In this document: positions 18,690-27,330 of the stretch, in pieces
Position numbering within the stretch: the stretch's first letter is position 1
Layout of the letters: each line of letters opens with the position of its first letter
Source: RYN-230 sp963718305
GTDB lineage: Bacteria > Actinomycetota > Actinomycetes > Streptosporangiales > Streptosporangiaceae
Direction of reading: 5' to 3'
DNA: 64,000 bases
NCBI GenBank assembly: GCA_963718305.1
Contig: CAVQZG010000006.1
Location: 1 to 64,000 of the forward strand
The notes under the pieces: model-generated
The model's database searches: none
Seen by the model: the letters and a program-made list of their open reading frames with translations, nothing else
Told to the model about the DNA's origin: nothing
Made by a program: the position numbers and the translations under genes

Positions 18690-18973
18690 CCGCTACCACG
18701 ACCGTGGCGAACGTCGCGTTCGAATCCACGGAAGTTCAGCAAGTCATTGGTTTCTGGGATGAACCCAGCCAGAAGCTCACGTTCGTTCGGGTCATAAGTC
18801 AGAGTGACCCATCGGTGAATCAAATCAACGCTGGCTTCCGTTTTGACAACGAGCGAACCACCTGGCTGACCGCACACACCCTTACTGGCTACTTCGAAGC
18901 CTTTCAAGGCAGCGGCGCCGTCTCGTCACGCGTTCTCTACGGCTGGGTTGCCTCAATCACCGTCGTCGGCTAA
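18686..18973 (+). CDS. 95-aa protein, coupled to the 87-aa gene
   Basis: ATG 18686 inside the previous stop. TATTTVANVAFESTEVQQVI, then GFWDEPSQKLTFVRV and FDNERTTWLTAHTLTGYFEA. The protein is strand-rich with several aromatic residues and no Cys, signal or membrane segment. Composition resembles the 70-aa plus 47-aa product on the other side of the regulator, but no clear homology is visible by eye. GC is lower than in the core genes. Confidence 0.7.
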   Translation: MTATTTVANVAFESTEVQQVIGFWDEPSQKLTFVRVISQSDPSVNQINAGFRFDNERTTWLTAHTLTGYFEAFQGSGAVSSRVLYGWVASITVVG

Positions 18974-19190
18974 ACGGGATTAGCGGCAACTGCGAGGCGC
19001 TCGCCTGGCCTAAGCGAAAGTGTTACAGGCGTTCCCATCGATGGCGTAGATGTAGACGTTTGTGACATGTGGGAGTGCGCCAGCACGATGGTCTTACAGC
19101 GATAAACGAGCCCTGGAGAAGCTGAAATGACAAGAAGAATCCAACATAACATCAGGCTTCATGACGAAACGTGCGATAAAGGAGGCGGTC

Positions 19191-21041
19191 GTGACAACCG
19201 ATACCACTGTTCCCCGCTACAGATCTGAGCTACCAAGCTTGGTGATCACCTCGGGAAGCGACAGAGGGCGACGGATACCTGTGCCTTCAACGGGCATCGT
19301 GCTTGGACGAGAGGGCAAACTGGCATCGCTCTTTCGCGATGATCCTCTCGTGTCGCGTGGGCATGCCCACATCTACCTCGCCGAGGACAATTCGGTTCAG
19401 GTCGCAGATCTTAATTCTACGAACGGCACATTCGTAAATGGTGAGGCGATCCGCTCGCTAACACGTATGGCCGACAGGGACGTGCTCCGCATTGGCTCTA
19501 TCAACATGCGGCTGGACTCGCCACGAGCCGACAATCAGCCAGCAGATGAAACTGCCAGACTGCCTGCTGCCCGCGCCAGCTGGGCAGATCCCCTCGCCGA
19601 GCGACGAGCCCCGCCCGAAAGACCTCCGCACGAGGATGGCCGCCGGGGCTTTCCTGTGGCACCTGTGTGGCCAGATGCTGGAGCCGAGGTGCATTACTGT
19701 CTGGGGGTTGCCCCCCCAGAATCAGCCGCCACCTACTCACGTCGTGATGGTTGCACCAGCTGGGCGGATCCCGTCGCTGGGCGACAAGCCCCGCCAGCGG
19801 AGCGTCGGTACGGTCAGGGCCGCCAGGGCTTTCCTCCAGCTGTTGCGCACCCGGATACTGAGGCTGAGGCATCTTACGGTCTAGGAGCTGCCACGGGGGC
19901 ATCAGCCACCACCAACCCACCCCCGGACACCCGCTCACCCGCTCCTGCCGACCTCGCGGAGTCGACGCTGTCTGCCCCGCACTCACTGCGACTGCTGGCG
20001 TTCGCGCTCGACCTATCTCTCGTCGCTGCCGCCACCGCGGTTGTGGCCGCAGTCACAGGATCGCTGCTGTTGTCCACTGTCGTCCTGGTGATGGCCTGGG
20101 TCATCTACCAGACCGGATCGGTATGGCTCACTGGCGGCCGCACGACCGGAAAGGCGGCATGCAACCTATCTGTGCGCCGCGTCAACGGCTCCGCCCCTCG
20201 CCAGGACCGGGCCGGGCTCGCCTGGGCGTTCGGCCGGGCCAGCCTCGGCTACCTCGTCATCGACATGGGCGGCTTGGGCGTCCTGGTAGCTCTGGGCAAC
20301 CCCCGGCGACGCTGCCTTCACGACTACGCCTTCGCCAGCGAAGTCGTCCTGCACCCTGACACCAGCGATCCACTGCGCCCACACAGCCGCCTCGAACGCA
20401 TCCGGCAACGGCTACAGCAGTTCAGCGAGGACCGCGACAACGCCTGGGAGTCCAAGAAGAAAAAGTACGCTTTCGTCCCGGCCCTGTGGAACACACTACT
20501 GCGGACCGCCGAACTCAGCCTGGGCTTGGTCGTGTTCGCAGGGAAACGCTGGCATACCCTGGTGTTGAGCCTCGCCGCACACGCTCACCCCACCGCCAGC
20601 GCACCCGCCGCCAAGGCCCTGACCGCCGGGAAGATCACCGCCTTGGTCGCCACCACTAGCGTCGCGACCGGCACTGCCGTAGTCGTCGCCGCCGCCTATG
20701 TTTCCGCGCCCATAGTCGGCAACTGGGGCAGCGTCAGTATCACGCGGGTCGGCGCGCAGAGCTACCAAGGGACGCAAATCTCCAGGAACTACGCGGATCC
20801 AAGAAACGGCTGCACCTTCTACCACGGCCAAGAAATATTCCGGATCAGAGGACACGGCCAGCACTACAGCGGCTATACGCTAGCGGTGCGGGGGCGGGAC
20901 GGGCAAAACTGTCACTACTTCTGGACACCAGCGACCTACGACATGACCGGCACTAACACCTTCAAGCGCTGCATAACCGCCCCTGCGGTGCTACGGCACA
21001 ACCCACGGTGCACCTACTGGCATAGATCACCGGACCGTTAA
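19191..21041 (+). CDS. FHA-domain and RDD-family membrane protein
   Basis: 616 aa from GTG 19191, preferred over the ATG at 19161 because AAAGGAGG is 6 nt upstream. About 15-110: FHA domain (GIVLGREGKLASL, SRGHAHIYL, DLNSTNGTFVNG), which binds phosphothreonine. About 125-265: linker with two related repeats starting SWADP. About 275-400: RDD membrane domain with helices LLAFALDLSLVAAATAVVAA and VVLVMAWVIYQTGSVWLTGG plus GKAACNLSVR. Another helix lies near 490-515. The C-terminal roughly 100 aa holds five Cys and would lie outside the cell. It implies that Ser/Thr kinase signalling feeds into a membrane function. Last gene of the divergent operon, separated from the 95-aa gene by 217 bp of AT-richer DNA. 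Confidence 0.82.
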   Translation: MTTDTTVPRYRSELPSLVITSGSDRGRRIPVPSTGIVLGREGKLASLFRDDPLVSRGHAHIYLAEDNSVQVADLNSTNGTFVNGEAIRSLTRMADRDVLRIGSINMRLDSPRADNQPADETARLPAARASWADPLAERRAPPERPPHEDGRRGFPVAPVWPDAGAEVHYCLGVAPPESAATYSRRDGCTSWADPVAGRQAPPAERRYGQGRQGFPPAVAHPDTEAEASYGLGAATGASATTNPPPDTRSPAPADLAESTLSAPHSLRLLAFALDLSLVAAATAVVAAVTGSLLLSTVVLVMAWVIYQTGSVWLTGGRTTGKAACNLSVRRVNGSAPRQDRAGLAWAFGRASLGYLVIDMGGLGVLVALGNPRRRCLHDYAFASEVVLHPDTSDPLRPHSRLERIRQRLQQFSEDRDNAWESKKKKYAFVPALWNTLLRTAELSLGLVVFAGKRWHTLVLSLAAHAHPTASAPAAKALTAGKITALVATTSVATGTAVVVAAAYVSAPIVGNWGSVSITRVGAQSYQGTQISRNYADPRNGCTFYHGQEIFRIRGHGQHYSGYTLAVRGRDGQNCHYFWTPATYDMTGTNTFKRCITAPAVLRHNPRCTYWHRSPDR

Positions 21042-21144
21042 ACCGGGCGAACCGCGCCGCTAAAACCACGCAGAGGCCTGGGGCAACCAGGCGCCTATGC
21101 CAGCACTCTCCCTGGCCTAGGGAGCGTCCGACCGTCTGTGTAAG

Positions 21145-21940
21145 GGCACTGTTGCGTTGGTTGATCGCGGAGACTGGTTGGATGACTGCCCGCCGCATGA
21201 CCTCGGTCTTCGCTGGCTTCCGGTTCCCGCGGGAGGTGATCTCGCTCGCAGTCCGCTGGTACCTGCGGTACGGCCTGTCCTACCGCGACGTCGAAGAGCT
21301 TCTTGCTGAGCCTGGCATCACCGTGGACCACGTCACCATCTACCGCTGGGTGCAGCGGTTCACCCCGGAGTTCATCGAAGCGGCGCGGCCGTGCCGCCAT
21401 GCTCCCGGAGATCGATGGTTCGTCGATGAGACCTACGTCAAGGTCGCCGGTACATGGACCTATCTCTACCGGGCGGTGGACCAGTACGGCCAGGTCATCG
21501 AACGTCCTGCTGCCGGCAAGGTGTGACCTGGCGGCAGCGCGGCGCTTCTTTATCCGGGCGCTGCGCACCGGCACAGTCCCGGTCGAGGTCACGACCGATC
21601 GCGCGTCCGTATATCCGCGGGTGCGCGATGAGCTAGTCCCCTCGGCGCTGCACACCGTCGAGCAGTACGCGAACAACCCGGTCGAGGCAGACCATGGACG
21701 GCTGAAAGCCCGGCTTCGGCCGATGCGGGGACTTAAGCGCCACCGCTCAGCATGGACTCTCGCCGCCGGTCATGCCTTCGTGCAGAATCTCCGCCGTGGC
21801 CACTATGAAATCGCTACCGAAGCTCCTAGTCGCCACCGGTTGCGCATCGCGTTCAACTGCCTCGTGCCTGCCATCTGAACCCAGCGAAGCATCCCGATCA
21901 TGCTCGACCCTGTTCAGGGAAGGCGCAACGCAACAGTGCC
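21145..21940 (+). mobile_element. IS6-family-like element, copy 2
   Basis: 796 bp, inverted ends GGCACTGTTGCGTT and AACGCAACAGTGCC. Same orientation as copy 1 at 2629-3428; the pair brackets 17.7 kb. No target duplication found beside it. Confidence 0.88.
21182..21878 (+). pseudogene. IS6-type transposase with one frameshift
   Basis: MTARRMTSVFAGFRFPREVI, then ISLAVRWYLRYGLSYRDVEE, HVTIYRWVQRFTPEFIEA and RWFVDETYVKVAGTWTYLYR (catalytic Asp). The frame breaks near 21505 and continues DLAAARRFFIRALRTG, VEVTTDRASVYPRVRDEL (second Asp) and VEADHGRLKARLRPMRGLKR. A single indel is the only visible lesion, so this copy is much fresher than copy 1. Confidence 0.9.
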
Positions 21941-21996
21941 AGTCCTGATCCCCTGAATATCCCGGGCCCGCGATAACGTTGGGATTAGTCGCCTGC

Positions 21997-23593
21997 CTAA
22001 GCTTGTTCTTTAACCTGCCCGGCTGAGGCCTGGGTGTTTTGCCGATCTTGAATCGGTCTGCCCGGCGTGTCGCAGCGCGTGAGTACGGCCCTCGCATGAT
22101 CATGTGTTCTCGCCAAAGGACCATGATCACTAGCGAAGGCCGTGATGGACAGCTTGCCAGAGAATGCCGGTGCCGGGCCACTCGCCGTGCTGTCGCGGTT
22201 CCGCCTGGATTTCCATGCCTGCCTGACCACCCGTGCTGACGAGCTTTCCGAGCTGGCCGACGCGGTGCTGTGCGCGGACGGGCCGGTCAGGGCCCTGGCG
22301 GGGCTGTCGCTGGCGCCGGGGCACCGGCGTGGCCACGGCGCCCTGTATGACGCGGTGAACTGCGGCCGGATCGAGATCGCGCGGCTGCGCCGCTCGCTGG
22401 CGGGGCTGCCGTTACCGCGGGCCGCGGACGGGCGGCTGATGCTGGCCGTGGATGTGAGCAACTGGCTGCGGCCCGGCGCGGCGACCAGCCCGGACCGGTT
22501 GTTCTGCCATGTCTATGGCCGTGGCAAGGGGCAGGCGCAGATGATCCCGGGCTGGCCGTATTCGGTGGTCGCGGCGCTGGAGCCGGGCCGGACCTCCTGG
22601 ACCGCGGTGCTGGACGCCATCCGCCTGGGACCTGATGACGACGGGGCCGAGGTCACCGCCGGCCAGGTCCGCGACGTCATCACCCGCGTCATCGAGGCCG
22701 GGCACTGGCGGGAAGGTGACCCGCCTGTCCTGGTGATCTTCGATGCCGGGTATGACCCCATGCGGCTTGCTTGCCAGCTCGCTGACCTGCCGGTGGAGAT
22801 CCTGGGCCGGCTGCGCAGCGACCGGGTGCTGCACTTCCCGTGCCGGCCCGCCAGCCCGGCACCAATGGCCGGCCTCCCCGGCACGGCCGGGAGTTCGCCC
22901 TCGCCGATCCGGCCACCTGGCCGGACCCGGCCGTGGCCACCACCACGGAAACCACCCGCTACGGCACCGCGGCCGCCCATGCCTGGGACCGGCTGCATCC
23001 CCGGCTGACGCACCGTTCCGCCTGGATCAGCCATGATGGCCCGCTGCCGGTGATCGAAGGCACCCTGATCCGCCTGCAGGTGGATCATCTGCCCGGTGAC
23101 CGCCACCCCAAGCCCGTCTGGCTGTGGTGCTCAGCCGCCGGCGTCCCGCCAGCTGAAGTAGACCGCTGCTGGCAGGCGTTCTTGCGCCGGTTCGACCTGG
23201 AACACACCTTCCGCCTGTTCAAGCAGGTCCTCGGCTGGACCACCCCGAAAATCCGCGACCCGGCTGCCGCGGACCGCTGGACCTGGCTGATCATCGTCTG
23301 CCACGCCCAGCTGTGGCTCGCCCGGCCGCTCGCCGCCGACCTGCGCCTGCCCTGGGAACGGCCCGCCCCGCCGGGCCGGCTCACCCCCGCCCGGGTCCGC
23401 CGGGGGTTCCGGAACATCCACGCGACCCTGCCCCGCCTGGCCAGTGCGCCGAAACCCGGCAAACCCGGCCCCGGCCGCCCGCCAGGCTCAAAGAACCGCC
23501 GCCCGGCACCCCGCCACGACGTGGGAAAGACCACCACAAGAGAACGCACGCTCAAGGCCAGGCACGAACGCGCAGGTTAAACGGCAAGCTAAG
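21997..23593 (+). mobile_element. Insertion sequence of about 1.6 kb with an IS701-like transposase
   Basis: Ends are imperfect inverted repeats. CTAAGCTTGTTCTTTAACCT on the left matches CTTAGCTTGCCGTTTAACCT read from the right end. It begins only about 55 bp after IS6 copy 2. Boundaries are approximate. Confidence 0.65.
22145..23580 (+). pseudogene. DDE transposase of the 1.6-kb element, frameshifted
   Basis: ATG 22145. The first frame has LMLAVDVSNWLRPGA (first Asp), FCHVYGRGKGQAQMIPGWPY and VLVIFDAGYDPMRLA (second Asp). After a one-step shift near 22840 the second frame has REFALADPATW, FLRRFDLEHTFRLFKQVLGW (Glu motif) and a basic tail. This is a full-length actinobacterial transposase of about 478 aa. 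One indel prevents translation. Confidence 0.85.
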
Positions 23594-23690
23594 ACTCTCA
23601 TGGCCATCCGGGGCCTGACGGTCAGGCGCGGCACCTTGGAGGTGCGGGCTATGCCCAAGCACTGGTGGCGTCGGGCAGCCGAGTCCCGAT

Positions 23691-23954
23691 GTGGCGCCGG
23701 TGTTGCCGCCGCACCTGGTCGCCTGGGCGCAAGTGGTGGATGTGTCGCGGCTATCGGACAGGACCGTCAGTCAGGCCGAAGACTATCTGCACGGGTACCG
23801 GCACATGACCGGGGCCTCCGCCGAGGAAGGTGCGATGCGCCTGATGGCCCTCGTTGCGACTCAGGTAAGCCCGCCACCGCCAATAGACCTCCAGCCGCTG
23901 GACGTCCTCGCGACGATCCTTGCGGTGCGCCGTAAGCAGCTTGGCGTGGGCTGA
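23691..23954 (+). CDS. Hypothetical protein, possibly a fragment
   Basis: 87 aa from GTG 23691. VAPVLPPHLVAWAQVVDVSR is followed by LSDRTVSQAEDYLHGYRHMT and PLDVLATILAVRRKQLGVG. Helical and soluble. No good ribosome-binding site, and the frame is open for some distance upstream, so it may be the 3' end of a larger gene cut by the adjacent insertion sequence. No family recognised. Confidence 0.45.
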   Translation: MAPVLPPHLVAWAQVVDVSRLSDRTVSQAEDYLHGYRHMTGASAEEGAMRLMALVATQVSPPPPIDLQPLDVLATILAVRRKQLGVG

Positions 23955-24041
23955 TCGTCACCGTTTAGAGTGAGCCTGCGTTGCCCCGGTCCCTTTCCGG
24001 TCGTCGTCGCCGCCGGATCACGTGATTTTGGCCCATTCGCC

Positions 24042-24240
24042 CTCGGATGACTCCTGCTCCGCCCCCGTATGAGGTGATTACTCGGCTGTACCTGGTGCCT
24101 AGCCTGGGGCGGCACCGGCTCGACCGGCTCTCAGTGGCGACGGTGCAGTCCTGGCTGAATGGCCGTCTGGCGGCTGGGGACTCCACCCGAAGGTGCATGT
24201 GATGCGGAACGTCCTGGGCGCCGCGCTTACCCGCAAGGCC
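24042..24240 (+). pseudogene. Tyrosine recombinase N-terminal (SAM-like) remnant
   Basis: YEVITRLYLVPSLGRHRLDR, then LSVATVQSWLNGRLAAGDST and HVMRNVLGAALTRKAW, across one frameshift near 24190. This is the core-binding domain of actinobacterial phage-type integrases. The catalytic domain is replaced by transposase sequence. It probably belonged to segment 2 of the island. Confidence 0.7.
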
Positions 24241-24434
24241 TGGCCCTCACCGCCTCCGGCGACATCTGCCCCGGTAACGGCGAACTGCTCATCAGGCTCC
24301 ACCCGCTCACCGCGCCCCGCTGCACCCAGGCCCTGGCCGCGCTCTGCGACCAGCTCACCGCCGCCCGCGCCCGCTATCCCGGCACCGACCTCATCCTCCG
24401 CTACGAGGTCAAATCCCGCCCAAGCCCTGCATAA
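24240..24434 (+). pseudogene. Transposase-like C-terminal remnant
   Basis: LALTASGDICPGNGELLIRL, then HPLTAPRCTQALAALCDQLT and ARYPGTDLILRYEVKSRP, resembling the end of transposases frequent in Streptosporangiales-type genomes. Assignment from memory of the pattern only. It joins directly to the integrase remnant. Confidence 0.45.
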
Positions 24435-24477
24435 AAGACATCTCCTATGTCGGGAGTCCTGGTCCCAGACCGAGAAG

Positions 24478-25017
24478 ATGACCGGACTCCTCGGCGACGA
24501 GCGCCCTGACATCGTGGCCGCCGCGGCCCGCATGGGTTGGCAGATGGGTGGCAAACGTGAGCTGAAGAAGCTAGCGGGGCACTTGTACGAGGGCGAGACT
24601 GTCAGGTTCATTGCGCAGGGCACCTACGAGGACGACCAGGGCATCCTGGTGCTCACCGACGTGCGAGTGCTGTTCCTTTTCCACGGGGTGATCAGACAGC
24701 GAAAGGAGGACTTCCCCTTGCGTCTCATCTCTTCGGTGCAGACCAAATCGGGATGGGGTACCGGCGAGATGAAGGTGTTCGTGTCCGGAAGCTCTGCCTC
24801 GATCTCCGGGATCCTAAAGTCCGACCTGGAACCTCTCGCCGACGCGGTCCGACAGGGAATGACCGCCCAGCATGCGGCTCCCCCAACCGCGCCGTCGGCC
24901 GTATCTGCCGACGACCCGTATGAGGCGCTGCGGAAGCTCGCGTCATTTCGCGACGCCAGTGTGCTGACCGAGGAAGAGTTCGACGCGAAGAAGCAGGATC
25001 TGCTCGGCCGCATGTGA
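24478..25017 (+). CDS. PH-like domain protein with C-terminal SHOCT domain
   Basis: 179 aa, ATG 24478. Residues about 35-125 form a bacterial PH-like domain (HLYEGETVRFIAQGTYEDDQ, GILVLTDVRVLFLFHGVI, FPLRLISSVQTKSGWGTGEM). The end is a SHOCT motif (ALRKLASFRDASVLTEEEFD and AKKQDLLGRM), a short domain that helps oligomerisation. Such proteins are common and poorly understood; membrane association is possible without a membrane helix. The intact frame contrasts with its broken neighbours. Confidence 0.82.
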   Translation: MTGLLGDERPDIVAAAARMGWQMGGKRELKKLAGHLYEGETVRFIAQGTYEDDQGILVLTDVRVLFLFHGVIRQRKEDFPLRLISSVQTKSGWGTGEMKVFVSGSSASISGILKSDLEPLADAVRQGMTAQHAAPPTAPSAVSADDPYEALRKLASFRDASVLTEEEFDAKKQDLLGRM

Positions 25018-25179
25018 GCCGTCAAGCTAAGCCCTCGGCCGGTCTGACATCGCCACCACCGCTCCATATACTGCTGTGCCCGATGGCCGCCTCGGCGGGG
25101 CACACGCTATGCGGCAGATGAGGATGGGGGGACGGTTCGGAAATCCGGCGTCATGAAGGCAGGTCGGTAGGTAACTGGC

Positions 25180-25586
25180 GTGACGCTTCCGAACCAGGGA
25201 AAAGATCCAGGCGACGAGGGCCGGGTACGGTTGCGCGCTGCGCTGGATGATGCTCTGCGGAGCCGACAGGATTGCCGTGTCCGCGCTGCTCGGCGCTGAG
25301 CCCGATCGGCAACGCGGAGGCCATCAGCCCGCCGCCGGGGATGCCCGGTGCCGGCAGCCCGCACATTGCCGGTGCCGTTGCCGGTCTCAATGCCGCAGAG
25401 GCGCAGCGGCGTACGCTAAGCGCGGCGGAAGTCGATCAGATTATCCAGGCAGAGATCAGCGAGCGGCTGCTGGCCGCCGGTGACTACGAACGCAGCGGCC
25501 ATACTGACCGGGCGCAGCGGCTGCGCAGCGAGGCGGGCGTTCTCACCTCGGTGGCATCGGGTAACGCCCCACCCAGCACAGGCTGA
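25180..25586 (+). pseudogene. GatB/YqeY-domain protein, frameshifted
   Basis: Starts GTG 25180 (DEGRVRLRAALDDALRSR). After shifts near 25265 and 25300 it continues RIAVSALL, PIGNAEAISPPPGMPGAG, HIAGAVAGLNAAEAQRRTL and SAAEVDQIIQAEISERLLAA, ending LRSEAGVLTSVAS. This is the YqeY-like fold related to the tRNA-binding tail of GatB. Two indels within 40 bp break it. Confidence 0.75.
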
Positions 25587-25613
25587 TCTGATCTGCGAGC
25601 AGGGGAGATGTTC

Positions 25614-25997
25614 ATGGAGGACCTAAGCCGACGATCTGCGCGGGAAGTGCTCGACGATCACCTGAACCTGGCCAACGACTGGGTGGACGCGTCTTTGGAT
25701 CAGGTCCTCAACGAGGACCTGCGGCGCAATGTCTCTGAGGACATCGTCGTCTTGATCAACCGGGGCACGTTCCGAGGCTACGACGAGGTGAGGCAGCTCG
25801 CCCAAATGCTCTCCGAGGAGCTGCCGGAGCACGGGGCATTCGAATATACCTGCGTTCTCGCCGAGGGAAGGACGGGCCTCCTCGAGTGGACCTACGATGA
25901 CTCCACCGTCCGGGTGCGAGATGGCGTCGACTCATACCTGATCGAGGACGGCAAGATCGTGGCACAAACGATCCACTACACCCTTGAGAAACGGTAA
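25614..25997 (+). CDS. NTF2/SnoaL-like protein
   Basis: 127 aa. ATG 25614 is chosen because AGGGGAG ends 6 nt before it; the ATG at 25608 touches the same site. The pattern LDDHLNLANDWVDASLDQVL, INRGTFRGYDEVRQLAQMLS and VRDGVDSYLIEDGKIVAQTI fits the SnoaL-like cone fold (small ligand-binding or enzyme domain). No signal or membrane part. Substrate unknown. Confidence 0.78.
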   Translation: MEDLSRRSAREVLDDHLNLANDWVDASLDQVLNEDLRRNVSEDIVVLINRGTFRGYDEVRQLAQMLSEELPEHGAFEYTCVLAEGRTGLLEWTYDDSTVRVRDGVDSYLIEDGKIVAQTIHYTLEKR

Positions 25998-26380
25998 ACG
26001 CTCCGACGCCAGCGGTTGCCCCTCATGTCAGATCCGCCTTCGGGGCAACTTCCGCTCATCGGCATGAGGGTGAGCCCAGTGCCCACCTCCCTGCGACGTA
26101 CGTGGACCTGTAGCACGCGACGCCTTCGAGCATGGATTGGGCGCCGGCAGACCTCACCGAGGCATGATCATCGACGAGCATCCTGTTCCGTCACAGTTCC
26201 GCAGACGCCACCCGGATCCCGGCGAGAGGCGGTTGGGTGCATCGGTGCGGAGGTTTACCACGAGTCGTTTCTGCAGGTCAAAGCCTTCTGCAAGGCGATG
26301 CAGCCTCATCCCGGATCCAGGCGGTACACGGCACCCGCGGTTAGGCACACCGCTCCGTATGCACTCGTCCACAATAACGA
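25998..26380. other. Right end of the island, nothing recognised
   Basis: No convincing gene. An integrase would be expected this close to the tRNA but none is recognisable. Confidence 0.4.
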
Positions 26381-26403
26381 AAACCCCAGTTGACCTGGGG
26401 TTC
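26381..26403 (-). terminator. Terminator after tRNA-Tyr
   Basis: Minus strand AACCCCAGGTCAACTGGGGT then TTTCGTT: an 8-bp stem, short loop and T-run directly after the tRNA. Half of this hairpin is duplicated beside copies A and B. Confidence 0.8.
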
Positions 26404-26406
26404 AAG

Positions 26407-26491
26407 TGGTGGCAGGTGTTGGGTTCGAACCAACGTAGGCTAAGCCGACGGTTTTACAGACCGCTCCCTTTGGCCACTCGGGCAACCTGCC
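26407..26491 (-). tRNA. tRNA-Tyr (GUA), intact
   Basis: Acceptor GGCAGGT pairs with ACCTGCC, followed by A and an encoded CCA. D-arm CCCGAGTGGCC, anticodon loop CTGTAAAAC (GTA anticodon), long class II variable arm (GTCGGCTTAGCCTAC) and T-arm TTGGTTCGAACCCAA. All stems close. It is the intact target whose 3' half is repeated at 2411 and 8300, hence the attachment site of the island. Confidence 0.96.
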
Positions 26492-26797
26492 ATGCGCCGT
26501 CGCCAGACAGCACAGTGAAGGATAGCGGACACGCGGGGTTCTCGTCCCATCGGCGAACCTGCCTGGCCCAACGCCGCTCCGGCCAGCCGCCCCCCACCTC
26601 AGCAGGCCACTCAGCCCGACTCAGCAGGCCCGTCAGCCACCCGGCAGGGTGGCCGGTGCGCGGCGGATGCGGCCCCGCCCCCGGCGGCGCAGTAGCCTCA
26701 GGACTCGGTATTCCACCGACGGTACTCAGCGACGGGCCGGCACGCCGCTACCGACGTCTTGTACCGGCATGTTCCACCGACGGGAAGGGAGCCGTCC

Positions 26798-27289
26798 ATG
26801 GCAGACAGCAGCTTCGACATCGTCAGCAAGATCGACCGCCAGGAAGTCGACAACGCCCTCAACCAGACGGCCAAGGAGGTCTCGACCCGCTTCGACTTCC
26901 GCGGTGTCGGCGCGTCCATCACCTGGTCCGGAGAGCATGGCGTGGAGATCCGGGCTAACAGCGAGGAACGCGCCAAGGCCGTGCTCGACGTGTTCAAGGA
27001 CAAGCTGGTCCGGCGCCAGGTCTCGCTCAAGATCGTGGATGCGGCCGACCCGAAGCCCTCGGGCAAGGAGTACCGGATCGGGATCAGCCTCAAGGAGGGC
27101 ATCTCCCAGGAGGACGCCAAGAAGATCGGCAAGATCATCCGCGATGAGGGGCCCAAGGGCGTGCGCGCCCAGGTCCAGGGCGAAGAGCTGCGCGTCTCGT
27201 CCAAGAAGAAAGACGATCTTCAGGCCGTGATCTCGCTGGTCAAGGGCAAGGAGCTCGACCTCGCGCTGCAGTTCGTCAACTTCCGCTAG
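26798..27289 (+). CDS. yajQ: YajQ-family nucleotide-binding protein
   Basis: 163 aa, ATG 26798 with GGAAGGGAG upstream. MADSSFDIVSKIDRQEVDNA, EVSTRFDFRGVGASITW and QEDAKKIGKIIRDEGPKGV are diagnostic, and the length equals that of the family. YajQ proteins bind nucleotides, and in some bacteria cyclic di-GMP. Cytosolic. First core gene after the island. Two short direct repeats (TTCCACCGACGG) lie upstream at 26713 and 26772. Confidence 0.95.
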   Translation: MADSSFDIVSKIDRQEVDNALNQTAKEVSTRFDFRGVGASITWSGEHGVEIRANSEERAKAVLDVFKDKLVRRQVSLKIVDAADPKPSGKEYRIGISLKEGISQEDAKKIGKIIRDEGPKGVRAQVQGEELRVSSKKKDDLQAVISLVKGKELDLALQFVNFR

Positions 27290-27330
27290 GCGACGCGCCC
27301 GCCAGCCAGCCCGCGCCGCCCGCCCGTCCG

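Noticed and set aside
18974..19190. Short 33-codon frame from ATG 19127 just before the FHA-RDD gene
   Set aside because: It overlaps the better-supported GTG start at 19191 and has no distinct ribosome-binding site; it could be a leader peptide but nothing supports it.
2629..21940. Intact IS6-bounded composite transposon
   Set aside because: No 8-bp target duplication flanks the pair, and copy 1 is heavily decayed, so only the layout is reported, not an active transposon.
26016..26393. Possible integrase next to the tRNA
   Set aside because: None of the frames shows the R-H-R-Y recombinase motifs or the C-terminal box seen at 7790-8010.
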